41,624 nucleotides of DNA from Halieaceae bacterium. GTDB taxonomy: Bacteria; Pseudomonadota; Gammaproteobacteria; Pseudomonadales; Halieaceae. The notes beneath the pieces are model-generated. The model was given only the letters and a program-made list of their open reading frames with translations. It made no database searches and was not told the DNA's origin. Below are positions 10,567-18,146 of this stretch, piece after piece; position 1 is the first letter of the stretch; each line of letters opens with the position of its first letter. Where the stretch lies: assembly GCA_902518075.1 (NCBI GenBank), contig CABYEX010000010.1:1-41624 (forward strand), given 5' to 3'. The position numbers and the translations under genes are program-made.

Positions 10567-10650
10567 ATTTTTCTGCCCCTGTCATTTTATGATTCTTCAC
10601 ATTGTCCCTGAGCTTCCTCCTTCTCAACTTGGTCCTGCCGCATAGCTCCG

Positions 10651-10703
10651 TCTCACATTTGCTCTGACATGACCTCTCACCTTGAGACAATCTTTTGGTA
10701 AGC
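10651..10703 (+). repeat. Repeat B, copy 1
   Basis: Shares TGCTCTGACATGACCTCTCA and the motif TCTCA-N3-TGAGA (10675-10687) with copies at 11691, 13417 and 16700. It lies downstream of the minus-strand SDR gene, at the left edge of the repeat array. Confidence 0.75.
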
Positions 10704-10724
10704 CGAAAGCAGATCAGATAATTC

Positions 10725-11510
10725 CTAAGATTGCAGAAACCCTCCATCGATTACGGATGTTTCCCCCGTGATCATGCCGCCCTCATCCGATCCAAGAAAA
10801 GCCGCGAGAGCCGCTACCTCTGATGCTTCTACGTAACGCTTTAGCGGAGTCCTGTCACTGTAAGCTTGCTGATACTGATCAGCACTGGACACCAGGCCTA
10901 GTGAAACGGACCTATTTTCAATGGTCTGAATCATTTGTGTTGAAACTATCCCAGGGCAGATACAGTTCACTCGAATACCCATTGGGGCCATTTCCACAGC
11001 CGCAGTTTTGGTCATGCCAACAACAGCGTGCTTGCTTGCTCCGTACCCCATTAATGTTGGTGTCGCTGTCAAACCCGCTGCCGACGCAGTATTTATGATG
11101 GCGCCACCACCACGCTCGGCTATGATCGGTTTCGCAAATCGCATGCCGAGCCAAACGCTTTTCACATTTACTCTAAAAAGTTCATCAAAAGTTGCCTCGT
11201 CTAGAGCCTCAAGTGGCCCTATACCGCCAACAATGCCAGCGTTATTAAACAGAACGTCGACACCTCCAAAAACTGAAACACACTCCTCTAGGTACTGCTG
11301 CACCTGCTCGGCGTCACCGACGTCACTTTGCACACCATGTATGTCTCCCCCCGCGTCTTTAACTATTTGTAAGGTTTCCGAGAGCGCTTCCCCCTGAAAA
11401 TCAACTGCCAGAACAGATCCACCCTCACTCGCAAATCGAATAGCGGACGCACGTCCGATCCCCCCGCCAGCACCTGTTACGACTATTACCTTACTTTTGT
11501 ATCTGTCCAT
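10725..11510 (-). CDS. Classical short-chain dehydrogenase/reductase
   Basis: A 261-residue classical SDR. The cofactor loop TGAGGGIG is near residues 12-19, the NNAG motif (LFNNAGIVGG) is near 90, the catalytic Ser is in NTASAAG, and the Tyr-Lys pair is in MGYGASKHAVVG. The C-terminus GGMITGETSVIDGGF is typical of FabG-like enzymes. It oxidises or reduces an alcohol/carbonyl with NAD(P); the substrate is unknown. It is oriented against the surrounding repeats, with repeat B1 just past its stop and repeat A1 upstream of its promoter region, where a palindrome ACACATGTGT lies at 11577-11586. Confidence 0.9.
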   Translation of the reverse strand: MDRYKSKVIVVTGAGGGIGRASAIRFASEGGSVLAVDFQGEALSETLQIVKDAGGDIHGVQSDVGDAEQVQQYLEECVSVFGGVDVLFNNAGIVGGIGPLEALDEATFDELFRVNVKSVWLGMRFAKPIIAERGGGAIINTASAAGLTATPTLMGYGASKHAVVGMTKTAAVEMAPMGIRVNCICPGIVSTQMIQTIENRSVSLGLVSSADQYQQAYSDRTPLKRYVEASEVAALAAFLGSDEGGMITGETSVIDGGFLQS

Positions 11511-11631
11511 CTTGCTGTGTCCTAAATTGACGTTTATTTGTTAGCCCAATAGGAGGTCAATCCAGCAGAAAGCCTTACACATGTGTGTTGGTTGGCACCC
11601 GCGGTTACGTAGCTTAACCCCAATTCCATCC

Positions 11632-11682
11632 CCTAATGTATCTGGGCGGTAACCACCACAATCACAACGGCAGTTAGCCCCC
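11632..11682 (+). repeat. Repeat A, copy 1
   Basis: About 50 bp running CCTAATGTAT...CTGGGCGGTAACC...CACAACGGCAGTTAGCCC. Related copies are at 12711, 13358, 15196, 17946 and 19448, all in plus orientation. Here A joins directly to a B repeat through CCCTTACCCC. Confidence 0.85.
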
Positions 11683-11690
11683 CTTACCCC

Positions 11691-11736
11691 ATGCTCTGAC
11701 ATGACCTCTCACATTGAGATAGTTCTGCGGTAAGCT
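11691..11736 (+). repeat. Repeat B, copy 2
   Basis: Follows A1 after 8 nt. It contains TCTCA-CAT-TGAGA (11707-11719) and ends CTGCGGTAAGCT. A weak promoter-like pair (CTGACA, 16-nt spacer, GATAGT) points toward the SDR gene at 11810. Confidence 0.8.
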
Positions 11737-11809
11737 GGGGCATGACTCATCCTTCTCTTGCTGTTGTGCTGTCACTCTCTAAGCGCACTAGAATAAACGC
11801 TACCGGATT

Positions 11810-12697
11810 ATGAAAAGGCTGCTGGTGACAGGATCAAATAAGGGGATCGGGCGCGCGGTGGTAGAAGCCGTTCTTGATAGGTACTCAGATGTGTTCGTTT
11901 ACCTAGGCTGTCGAAGCCTTGAAAGGGGGACGGACGCCCGGAATCAATTGGGCGCTAAAAATCACGAGTACCTATCGCGCACCAAAGTTGTTGAATTAGA
12001 TGTAACTTCTGAACAGTCCGTCTGTGAGGCGGAAAAGGGTGTCCGTGGCGAATGTGAGGCAGCTGGCACCGCTTTATACGGCATTGTGAATAATGCTGGG
12101 GTTTTCAGCTCACCGGCAGGTATTGCAGAAGTATTGGAAGTAAATCTTTTCGGTATTAAGCGAGTTTTCGATCATTTCTACAGCATTTTAGATACTGAGG
12201 ACGCGAGAGTAGTGAATGTCACATCTGCGTCAGGGCCGAATTATCTCAGTTCAGCGGATCCCCTAGTTCGGAGAGTCTTGACGGATAGTCAGGTAAATTG
12301 GGAGGACATACAGCACGTTGTGCAATTGTTTTTACAAAATATTGAAAACGCCGCTACAGTCGACCAAGCCCAAAAGGCATCCTCCGCTTATGGATTCTCC
12401 AAGGCTTGTGCAAACGCCTTAACTGTCCTTCAAGCGAGGCTTTTCCCCTCGGTAGCGATCAATGCCTGCACCCCCGGTTTCATAGACACTGACCTGACCC
12501 GACAACTCGCCTCAATCACCGGGCGTGATCCAGCGGACATGGACATGAAACGTCCGCGCGATGGAGTCGAATCAACTCTATTTCTTCTTATGGCTGCGGC
12601 ACCGGCGATTACGGGCTGGTATCTAGGCAGCGATTGCAAAAGAAGTCCACTTGATACCTACCGAGCGCCAGGAGATCCAGAGTTCAAGGGCAAATAG
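11810..12697 (+). CDS. Short-chain dehydrogenase (carbonyl-reductase-like)
   Basis: A 295-residue SDR of the CBR1-like subgroup. The cofactor loop TGSNKGIG is at residues 7-14, GIVNNAGVF near 95, NVTSASGPN carries the Ser, and SAYGFSKACANAL carries the Tyr-Lys pair. The insertion between the Ser and Tyr motifs is longer than in FabG-type SDRs, as expected for CBR1-like reductases. Probably an NADPH-dependent carbonyl reductase; substrate unknown. Codon use is more AT-rich than in the core genes. It lies between repeats B2 (upstream, possible promoter) and A2 (14 nt after the stop), forming a self-contained unit. Confidence 0.87.
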   Translation: MKRLLVTGSNKGIGRAVVEAVLDRYSDVFVYLGCRSLERGTDARNQLGAKNHEYLSRTKVVELDVTSEQSVCEAEKGVRGECEAAGTALYGIVNNAGVFSSPAGIAEVLEVNLFGIKRVFDHFYSILDTEDARVVNVTSASGPNYLSSADPLVRRVLTDSQVNWEDIQHVVQLFLQNIENAATVDQAQKASSAYGFSKACANALTVLQARLFPSVAINACTPGFIDTDLTRQLASITGRDPADMDMKRPRDGVESTLFLLMAAAPAITGWYLGSDCKRSPLDTYRAPGDPEFKGK

Positions 12698-12710
12698 CCT
12701 TGGAAAATTA

Positions 12711-12763
12711 CCTATTCGTAGCTCTGGGCGGTAACCTTTACAACCACAACGGCAGTTAGCCCC
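12711..12763 (+). repeat. Repeat A, copy 2
   Basis: Diverged copy (CCTATTCGTA...CTGGGCGGTAACC...CACAACGGCAGTTAGCCC), 14 nt after the SDR stop. No B repeat follows; repeat C1 takes that place. Confidence 0.8.
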
Positions 12764-12774
12764 TTTTTCAAATC

Positions 12775-12821
12775 CAGCTTTTAAGCGTGCCACCAGAGTC
12801 ATCTGTAGCAGCGACGGGCGT
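12775..12821 (+). repeat. Repeat C, copy 1
   Basis: A 47-bp sequence matching 13967-14013 at 38 of 47 positions without gaps, with the core TCATCTGTA-x-CAGCGAC. It lies just past the stop of the minus-strand MAPEG gene. Confidence 0.65.
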
Positions 12822-12858
12822 ATAGGGCACTTATGCCCTTGATATCCTCCTGTGGCAC

Positions 12859-13296
12859 CTAACTTTTCAGGCCGAAGCTTGCCGCTAAGACCTCCATTGA
12901 AATTATCACCATCAAAATCAAGGAGGATGTGGCGAAGGATGCTGCTCTCCACGAGACATTATTGTTGGTCAGCTGAATAACTGAATGAATTGCCCTAAGG
13001 GAGACGTAGGCCCAAGCGAGGCTAATATTTGTTTGATTAGCAGTATCAGCTAGCTGTATGTAGACCAAAACAGCGTAAAAAAGCGTTGGCTGCTCAAATA
13101 TGTGGTTGTAGTTGTCAGTTATATATCTGAATTTTTCAGACATTTTTGGACGCAGTTCATCCGAGTGCTTCGCGAACTGCAGATTGCCCCACTGCTTTAT
13201 AACTAATGGTATCCGGGTCCATAGCAAAATTGCCACAATCAACCCAGACCACGCCAGCATTGCTAGCAACGGATCCAATATGCTCACGTCTAACAC
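12859..13296 (-). CDS. MAPEG-domain membrane protein
   Basis: A 145-residue integral membrane protein with four spans and MAPEG signatures: NHIFEQPTLFYAVLVY in the second segment and RAIHSVIQLTNNN before the third. The MAPEG superfamily includes microsomal glutathione transferases and eicosanoid synthases; bacterial members of this type are mostly uncharacterised. It is minus-strand within a unit whose repeat A copies are plus-oriented. A 35-bp part of its coding sequence (13146-13180) recurs at 14208-14242 outside any MAPEG gene. Confidence 0.85.
   Translation of the reverse strand: MLDVSILDPLLAMLAWSGLIVAILLWTRIPLVIKQWGNLQFAKHSDELRPKMSEKFRYITDNYNHIFEQPTLFYAVLVYIQLADTANQTNISLAWAYVSLRAIHSVIQLTNNNVSWRAASFATSSLILMVIISMEVLAASFGLKS
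13146..13180 (+). repeat. Repeat D, copy 1 (inside the MAPEG gene)
   Basis: A 35-bp segment with CCGAGTGCTTCGCGAACTGC, 32 of 35 bases identical to 14208-14242. In this copy the minus strand encodes QFAKHSDEL of the MAPEG protein. Confidence 0.65.
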
Positions 13297-13357
13297 TCCC
13301 TACTAAGACTGACGAATATTAGCCTACTTAGCTATCCACTCAGCTACAGGGATGCTT

Positions 13358-13408
13358 CCTAATAAATCTCGGCGGTAACCATCCCAATCACAAGGGCAGT
13401 TAGCCCCC
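13358..13408 (+). repeat. Repeat A, copy 3
   Basis: CCTAATAAATCTCGGCGGTA...GGGCAGTTAGCCC, joined through CCTTACCCC to repeat B3, the same A-B arrangement as at 11632-11736. Confidence 0.85.
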
Positions 13409-13416
13409 CTTACCCC

Positions 13417-13460
13417 ATGCTCTGACATGACCTCTTACATTGAGATAGTCCTACGGTAAG
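13417..13460 (+). repeat. Repeat B, copy 3
   Basis: ATGCTCTGACATGACCTCTT then TCTTA-CAT-TGAGA, ending CTACGGTAAG. It lies upstream of the plus-strand gene at 13537. Confidence 0.8.
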
Positions 13461-13536
13461 GTTAGGCTACGGAGTTTTCGAGTAGGCTGTGGATCTCGCA
13501 TACGCAGACGGCATGTTTTTAATAAGAGGGAAAAAG

Positions 13537-13896
13537 ATGTTAGAGAGAAAAGACGACCTGCATTGCACAATTTCATCCACTGAAGTTAGGGATGATGGCG
13601 TCACACTGAACTGCATGACAAATATGGATGATTACGGGAAGGTTCGCTTTTCCCTCACTCTCGTGTCTGCAGCCTCGCCTGACAGGAGCGGCGGGGAATG
13701 TTACGGATCAGGCCGCGGTGCAATGAAAGATGGGACGTTTTTCTCAGGATCGTTTTCGGGTCGTTGGAAAAGAGAAGGCACTAAAGTCACAGCTAGGTAC
13801 ATTGATTTAGTAAGCAATGGTGATATGAGTCTATACATTGTCCATTTTGATGCTACTCAGGATGAAATGACTATAGAGCAGCATAGCTTCACTTAA
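13537..13896 (+). CDS. Hypothetical protein
   Basis: A 119-residue polar protein, not recognised. Features are an N-terminal charged stretch (LERKDDLHCTISSTEVRDDG), a Ser/Gly-rich centre (DRSGGECYGSGRGAMKDG) with alternating hydrophobic residues suggesting beta strands, and an acidic end. The ATG at 13537 is chosen for the ribosome binding site AGAGGG 6 nt upstream. A GTG at 13489 in the same frame would add 16 residues but has a poor site. No signal peptide is seen. It sits in the unit following A3-B3 and has AT-rich codon use. Confidence 0.55.
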   Translation: MLERKDDLHCTISSTEVRDDGVTLNCMTNMDDYGKVRFSLTLVSAASPDRSGGECYGSGRGAMKDGTFFSGSFSGRWKREGTKVTARYIDLVSNGDMSLYIVHFDATQDEMTIEQHSFT

Positions 13897-13966
13897 TCAA
13901 ATTTGGTGTTCCGTCTGTTTTCTCTTTGGTCAGAATCACACGGGTAGCCACGACCTCTTTCCCATT

Positions 13967-14013
13967 CAGCTTTGAAGTGTGTCAGCATCATCATCTGTAT
14001 CAGCGACAGGCGT
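13967..14013 (+). repeat. Repeat C, copy 2
   Basis: Matches C1 (12775-12821) at 38 of 47 positions. It overlaps the last codon and stop of the degenerate minus-strand frame 14000-14260. Confidence 0.65.
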
Positions 14014-14260
14014 TTGCGACCCCCCACCCAGCACTTAACTTGGCAGGCCTATTAAAAATTTCCTCCAAGGCCTTCTCAGCGGCAAAGGCCTCACATCTAG
14101 CTTGTTTAAGCTCCAAGTTCATCAAGCCGATTGCGCGTCTATGCAGATTAGCCTCATCGAGCTATCCGCCTCTGTTCATGAGCGTGCATAGCTGTTCCTC
14201 AGCAAATTTGGATGCAGCTCGTCCGAGTGCTTCGCGAACTGCTGCACGCAGAGAAAACAA
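14000..14260 (-). pseudogene. Degenerate small frame with one TAG
   Basis: From a possible TTG at 14260 the minus strand reads 86 codons to TGA at 14000-14002, broken by TAG at 14162-14164 (codon 33). The segment AASKFAEEQL resembles AACKLAEEQL of the interrupted gene at 9742-10209, suggesting a distant related copy. The rest is helical and charged (LDEANLHRRAIGLMNLELKQ). The start is uncertain and no ribosome binding site is clear, so it may be a fragment. The surrounding 13897-14293 holds no intact gene. Confidence 0.3.
14208..14242 (+). repeat. Repeat D, copy 2
   Basis: 32 of 35 bases identical to 13146-13180 inside the MAPEG gene, here in a different reading context. It suggests a local duplication or a short mobile repeat. 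Confidence 0.6.
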
Positions 14261-14293
14261 GCGTCTGGTTTAAACTCGTAAAAATTTGTGCTG

Positions 14294-14707
14294 CTAGGGA
14301 ATAAAGCCCGGATTTACCTTAAAGCAAGCTGTTTTGGTGTCCGCGGGAAGCCAATCTCGCGCGGTGCTAGTCCAGCATGTGGTGTCCACCGAGAGCCAGC
14401 TAGTGTCCTCCATGCCACCAGCTTTTATAAATACCTGACCAGGGAGTTCGTCTACGAATGTAAACATTTGGCTACCGCAGTTAAGACAGAAACCGCGGTT
14501 GACGTGAGATCCCGCTATACCGCGGGAAGCGTAGATCTTATATTCACCTTCGATGGTTACAGCATCCACAGGGAACATGACCACTGTTGCTTTGCCGGAG
14601 CCCGTGACTAGTTGGCAATCCCTGCAATGGCAGTGGAGCGCGCCCCCCATCTTCGTCTCGTCAAAGACATAATGGACACTGCCGCATAAGCAACGGCCTC
14701 TCTGCAT
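14294..14707 (-). CDS. GFA (CENP-V/GFA) family zinc protein
   Basis: A 137-residue protein with the GFA pattern: Cys6/Cys8 in GRCLCGSVHY, Cys26/28/31 in HCHCRDCQL, and the later C-x-x-C in GFCLNCGSQMF. It ends with DWLPADTKTACFKVNPGF. The ATG at 14707 is chosen because GGAGGAG lies about 8 nt upstream; an in-frame start at 14743 would add 12 non-conserved residues. The substrate is unknown. It shares only family-level similarity with the GFA protein at 8100. It is minus-strand in the A3/B3-A4 unit. Confidence 0.85.
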   Translation of the reverse strand: MQRGRCLCGSVHYVFDETKMGGALHCHCRDCQLVTGSGKATVVMFPVDAVTIEGEYKIYASRGIAGSHVNRGFCLNCGSQMFTFVDELPGQVFIKAGGMEDTSWLSVDTTCWTSTARDWLPADTKTACFKVNPGFIP

Positions 14708-14762
14708 CGTCCGCTCCTCCAAGTCTGACAGATTGGGCTGCACTCTATCAGGCAGATACTAG

Positions 14763-15200
14763 GGCGCAAAGCACTTAGCTGGTTATAAAAAAGATCTCAA
14801 CCGCGACCTCGCTTTGTTTCTTCAACAGAACACCGTACGGATCGTTAAACTGATAGATCTCGGCCCATGCTCTAAGTCATACGCTGGAAGTGAGGGTTTA
14901 GCCTGCGAAGCGTCCAGAGCTCTGGTGTCACCACCGCTTAGGACGCGCTACGCAATCAACGCATAGAATTGCGGGACAGATGCCACCTATGAGGCGCCAG
15001 GTTCTTCCGCTCAGGACAAGCAGCGGGAGGCACACGAAAAAGAGTGGGAGACCTATTTGCGAAAAGCGTCCGGGGGTCTCCGCAAAGAGGAGCGGTATGG
15101 CTGTGCCGAGGACGAGTTTGGAAAGGCGTGTTTAACACGCGGCAAGTACAAGGAAAAGAAAGATAAGAGGGGTAGCGTCGCTTCTAATCCCACCCCCTAA
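14763..15200 (+). pseudogene. Possible degenerate ORF with one TAG
   Basis: The plus-strand frame is open from 14763 to TAA at 15198-15200 except for TAG at 14964-14966. The second half (77 codons) looks coding: charged, helical, with KEERYGCAEDEFGKACLTRG. The first half contains GYKKDLNRDLALFLQQNTVR. No start codon with a ribosome binding site is visible and no family is recognised. Its stop falls inside the first bases of repeat A4. This is the only structure seen in 14744-15195 and may be chance. Confidence 0.28.
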
Positions 15201-15246
15201 TGTACCTGGACGGTAACCATCACAATCACAACGGCACTTAGCCTCC
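15196..15246 (+). repeat. Repeat A, copy 4
   Basis: CCTAATGTAC...GACGGTAACCATCACAATCA...ACGGCACTTAGCC, about 50 bp, without a following B repeat. The next 150 bp lead to the tRNA-Leu fragment. Confidence 0.8.
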
Positions 15247-15387
15247 CCGGGGGGATGTTCTAGTGACAAATAGGTGACACACCCAGTTACACCCAACGCG
15301 GCTCAGTACAGCAAGAATGGCTTTATTGCTGAGGTTCGTGTTGTGGTTGGATTTACTGGAATGCGACAGGAGCAGGGTACCAAGCAC

Positions 15388-15442
15388 CTAAAATCGTCAG
15401 GCCATTGTGGCCGTGCCGGTTGAAGTCCGGCCCCGGGCACCA
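15388..15442 (+). tRNA. Degenerate 3' part of a tRNA-Leu (UAA-like)
   Basis: The end of a class II tRNA is visible: variable-arm hairpin GGCC-ATTGT-GGCC (15400-15412), T-stem GCCGG/CCGGC around TTGAAGT (15415-15431), acceptor half CCCGGGC (15432-15438) and ACCA (15439-15442). This resembles the 3' half of gammaproteobacterial tRNA-Leu(UAA). CCTAAAA upstream may be the anticodon loop remnant. The T-loop has G where C56 is expected, and no matching 5' GCCCGGG is found upstream, so it is not a working tRNA. It could be a pseudogene or an attachment-site remnant. Confidence 0.55.
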
Positions 15443-15460
15443 TTTAAATGATTGATATAA

Positions 15461-16615
15461 CTAACCGCCGTGTAAATCAGTATCAGCCATTAGAGCAACG
15501 ATCAGTGGCGAGATAAGCGAATCATCGTAACGATTTGAAAAAGCATTTAAGAGAGACGGAATTCCGCCGAGCCTAACGATCACGGTTTCCGTCTTTGGGT
15601 TGACCATAACAAGTTGTAAGCCCATCCCTTCAATCCAGAAAATGTCAGGGGAGTCGGGCAAACCACCGTAAACGTGGTAGCCATAGGTATTACCCTTTGA
15701 TTTACCTGTTGCCTGTACGAAAAATCGCTGCGGCGTAATCGAGTCTTCAACCATTTTCTCTAGCCAGCTCGTTGAGACGACCTGAAGTTTTTGGTTGAAA
15801 AATAAGGTGCCTATTTCGAGCCATGATCTCGCCGTCGCAAACATGCAGCAGTACCCAGCCGTGCTGATGATTGCGGCCTCCTCAAGTCCTAGTGGCTCCC
15901 ACAGCTTTTCGTCAATTAATTGGTGCAGTGGCTTTTTGTAGATCTCTGTCAGCGCAAGGCCTAACAGGTGGTAATTAATGTTGTCGTAGTGGAATGATCG
16001 ATCACCGTTGAAGGAGATTTCCGACAGAGGTGTTATCAACGGATGGCCGCTCAAGGTCGCCCTAATATCCTTAGATGCAGTCTCAATGCCGGATGTATGC
16101 CTTAGTAAATCTCGAAGAGTAATTGCATCCTCGGCGCGCTCGACGATCTGAGGAAGATACTGAGAAATAGAATCACGTTCAGAATTTATTAACCCGTCAT
16201 CAATGGCGATACCAACAAGAATGGCAATGATAGCTTTCGTCATGGACATTGCATTTACTTGGCGACCATCACCTACATCTGGCCCATAACGTTGATAGAC
16301 AATGCGACCCTTTTTCTGAATGATCAGCGCCTGAGTTTGGCTACGATCAAACCAAGCGTCTAAAGAGTCGTTAGCAGCGGCGTTTGTTTTTACGAACGCT
16401 CCCTCTTTTGCTCGCTTTAGTAGCGTCCCTCCCGCAATGGGCGCAGGGTCGGTTAGTAGATATGAGTGAGGCGATTTCAACAAATTGTTCAGGTGAGCAT
16501 TGACCTCGAGTACAGCAGCGTCTTGAAGTTGTGTCTTGAATGTAGTGGCGCTCAGTATCAATACCGTCAGTAAAATTCCTATAGTGATTCTTAATTTCAG
16601 TGCTTTAGATAGCAT
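15461..16615 (-). CDS. Serine hydrolase, beta-lactamase/esterase (class C-like) family
   Basis: A 384-residue protein with an N-terminal membrane anchor or signal (ITIGILLTVLILSATTF) and a serine beta-lactamase-like fold. The nucleophile motif SMTK is at residues 124-127, the Tyr-x-Asn motif YDN at 210-212 within HYDNINYHLLGLAL, and LRHTSGIET near 171-179. The third motif is probably EGMGLQ. This layout fits the EstB/NylB-like (6-aminohexanoate-dimer hydrolase) and penicillin-binding-like group, not a proven antibiotic-resistance enzyme. It likely acts outside the cytoplasm on an ester or amide. Its stop is 19 nt from the tRNA-Leu fragment. Confidence 0.85.
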   Translation of the reverse strand: MLSKALKLRITIGILLTVLILSATTFKTQLQDAAVLEVNAHLNNLLKSPHSYLLTDPAPIAGGTLLKRAKEGAFVKTNAAANDSLDAWFDRSQTQALIIQKKGRIVYQRYGPDVGDGRQVNAMSMTKAIIAILVGIAIDDGLINSERDSISQYLPQIVERAEDAITLRDLLRHTSGIETASKDIRATLSGHPLITPLSEISFNGDRSFHYDNINYHLLGLALTEIYKKPLHQLIDEKLWEPLGLEEAAIISTAGYCCMFATARSWLEIGTLFFNQKLQVVSTSWLEKMVEDSITPQRFFVQATGKSKGNTYGYHVYGGLPDSPDIFWIEGMGLQLVMVNPKTETVIVRLGGIPSLLNAFSNRYDDSLISPLIVALMADTDLHGG

Positions 16616-16699
16616 CCGGGTTGATTCTCTGTTTTTCGAGATCTCTATATCGTTTTGGGTTTAATACGCTACGATCCTGATTGCCACTCTCATTAGCCT

Positions 16700-16752
16700 C
16701 TCACATTTGTGCTGCCATGACCTCTCACATTGAGGTGGTCCTGCGATATGCT
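16700..16752 (+). repeat. Repeat B, copy 4
   Basis: CTCACATTTG...CATGACCTCTCACATTGAGG, then CTGCGATATGCTT. It is the most diverged B copy (TCTCA-CAT-TGAGG) and lies 60 nt before the SMP-30-like gene. Confidence 0.7.
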
Positions 16753-16812
16753 TACGCGGAGACTATCAAACCATATCTGCAGCAGCATGGCTGGGGGATA
16801 GAAGGTGTTTTT

Positions 16813-17892
16813 ATGACGACCAAGGCTACTTCATCAATTTTTTTAGTAGCGCTACTGATTAGCATTGCAGCTTGCGAAACTGACGATGTTTCACCATTGC
16901 TAGATGAAAAAATAGGCGCAAACTTAGCTTCCAAGGCGACTTGGAATCTTTCGGACGGATCCGAGTACCCGACAGGCAGAATACTCTCGAGAGCTGAAGA
17001 CGGCGTCATGTTCGGTGATGGATCATTGGTGGTCGCAGACCAGCGTTATGGCCTTGTAAAGGTGGCAGCCGGCGGGACTATAGAGCAATTTGGGGGCTTT
17101 AAATCTGTAGGTTACCGGCATGACCCACTGGGAATAGAGGCGGCACCAAATGGAGTGCACCTCACGCCAGATGGCCTGGATATCCTGACTGCAGACGTCT
17201 TCACTGGTCACATTTACAGAACTTCGGTAACAACTGGTTATACTCAAATTGCCTATTCCCACCCTTATGGGGTCAACACGGCGATCGAGGATTCAACAGG
17301 AGCAATTTGGTTTACCCAGTCCACGAAAAATCGAGACGGCAAGCGTTTATACAAGGCTCTTCAAGAGCCCATACCCGATGGGGCACTATACAGACTGCCG
17401 CCGGCGCCTGACGAGAGCAGCGGAGAAGCGGAACTCATCGTAGATAATTTAAATTTCGCCAATGGTTTCTATTTAGATGAGACGGCAAACAAACTTTACC
17501 TCGCAGAAACTATGGCCCATCGGATACTAGCTTTCGACCTGAGTGTAAGCTCTGGCTCTATAAGCAATCAAAAAGTTCTGGGGCCTGTGCCAACACCGGA
17601 CAACATGCGGATGTATCACGATGGATCCTTGTGGGTCGCTTCTCCGTTGTCCAATCAAATCTTGTCCTTTGATCCAAACAGCGGTGAGAGCGCGGTAGTG
17701 TTTGACGCACAAACATCAAAGGGTGCCCAGTTGGTTGAGGCAGGAGTGGCAGGCAGGGTTGCAGATCAGATCGGGTCCGACTTGATTGGAGATATGCCTG
17801 GCCTCTTAACAGGAATTATCGTTGGCGCTCCAGGACAGCCTTTTTATGTTTCAAACCTCGGGGATGCTCTGGTGAGGGTAGAAAAAAAATAG
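16813..17892 (+). CDS. SMP-30/gluconolactonase-like lipoprotein
   Basis: A 359-residue predicted lipoprotein (signal SSIFLVALLISIAAC, Cys21) with a six-bladed propeller of the SMP-30/strictosidine-synthase-like type. Marks are GVHLTPDGLDILTADVFTGH, PYGVNTAIEDSTGAIWFTQS, NFANGFYLDETANKLYLAET, TPDNMRMYHDGSLWVASP and FYVSNLGDALVRV. Such proteins are often lactonases or calcium-dependent hydrolases; the substrate is unknown. The ATG at 16813 (AGAAGGTG upstream) is chosen because the longer frame from 16681 would read through repeat B4 and lose the signal peptide. The downstream MFS transporter might move its substrate or product. Confidence 0.8.
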   Translation: MTTKATSSIFLVALLISIAACETDDVSPLLDEKIGANLASKATWNLSDGSEYPTGRILSRAEDGVMFGDGSLVVADQRYGLVKVAAGGTIEQFGGFKSVGYRHDPLGIEAAPNGVHLTPDGLDILTADVFTGHIYRTSVTTGYTQIAYSHPYGVNTAIEDSTGAIWFTQSTKNRDGKRLYKALQEPIPDGALYRLPPAPDESSGEAELIVDNLNFANGFYLDETANKLYLAETMAHRILAFDLSVSSGSISNQKVLGPVPTPDNMRMYHDGSLWVASPLSNQILSFDPNSGESAVVFDAQTSKGAQLVEAGVAGRVADQIGSDLIGDMPGLLTGIIVGAPGQPFYVSNLGDALVRVEKK

Positions 17893-17945
17893 CTTTAGAA
17901 TTTGTGCACAGACCGGTTAACTTTAGTCGAAGCGATACTTGATTT

Positions 17946-17985
17946 CCTAACGTATCTGGGCGGTAACCATCACAACGGTTGGTAG
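17946..17985 (+). repeat. Repeat A, copy 5 (shortened)
   Basis: CCTAACGTATCTGGGCGGTA then ACCATCACAACGGTTGG. It lacks the CACAATCA segment and the GTTAGCCC end of other copies. It lies 54 nt after the SMP-30-like gene. Confidence 0.75.
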
Positions 17986-18146
17986 CGATCCCTGCCTTTG
18001 CGGTGCGACCGATGAGTGAACAGTAAGATTTTGAAGGCAGAGGTTCCTCATGGCTTGCGGTACTTTTCTGTCCGGTGCTGCCCAGCCAGCCGCTCATTGT
18101 GATCCTTTCCTATACTGTGTTGATAGGAGCTCTACCGAACAATGGA

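Noticed and set aside
10499..10747. Minus-strand 82-codon ORF
   Set aside because: Overlaps the start of the Cys-rich exported gene in another frame and has no family features.
11632..11736. Repeat A/B as a standard integron attC site
   Set aside because: GTTAGCC does not fit GTTRRRY, the inner boxes do not pair, A alone is only about 50 bp, and no IntI is visible. Kept only as a hypothesis.
10093..14966. Genome-wide recoding of TAG or TGA
   Set aside because: Both codons end intact core genes in the same window (pgpA, CNNM gene, hisZ, dnaB).
14956..15138. Minus-strand 60-codon ORF
   Set aside because: Low-quality composition, opposite to a more protein-like plus-strand frame, and no ribosome binding site.
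15461..16615. Antibiotic-resistance beta-lactamase
   Set aside because: SMTK and YDN show only the broad serine-hydrolase family. The layout fits EstB/NylB-like hydrolases.
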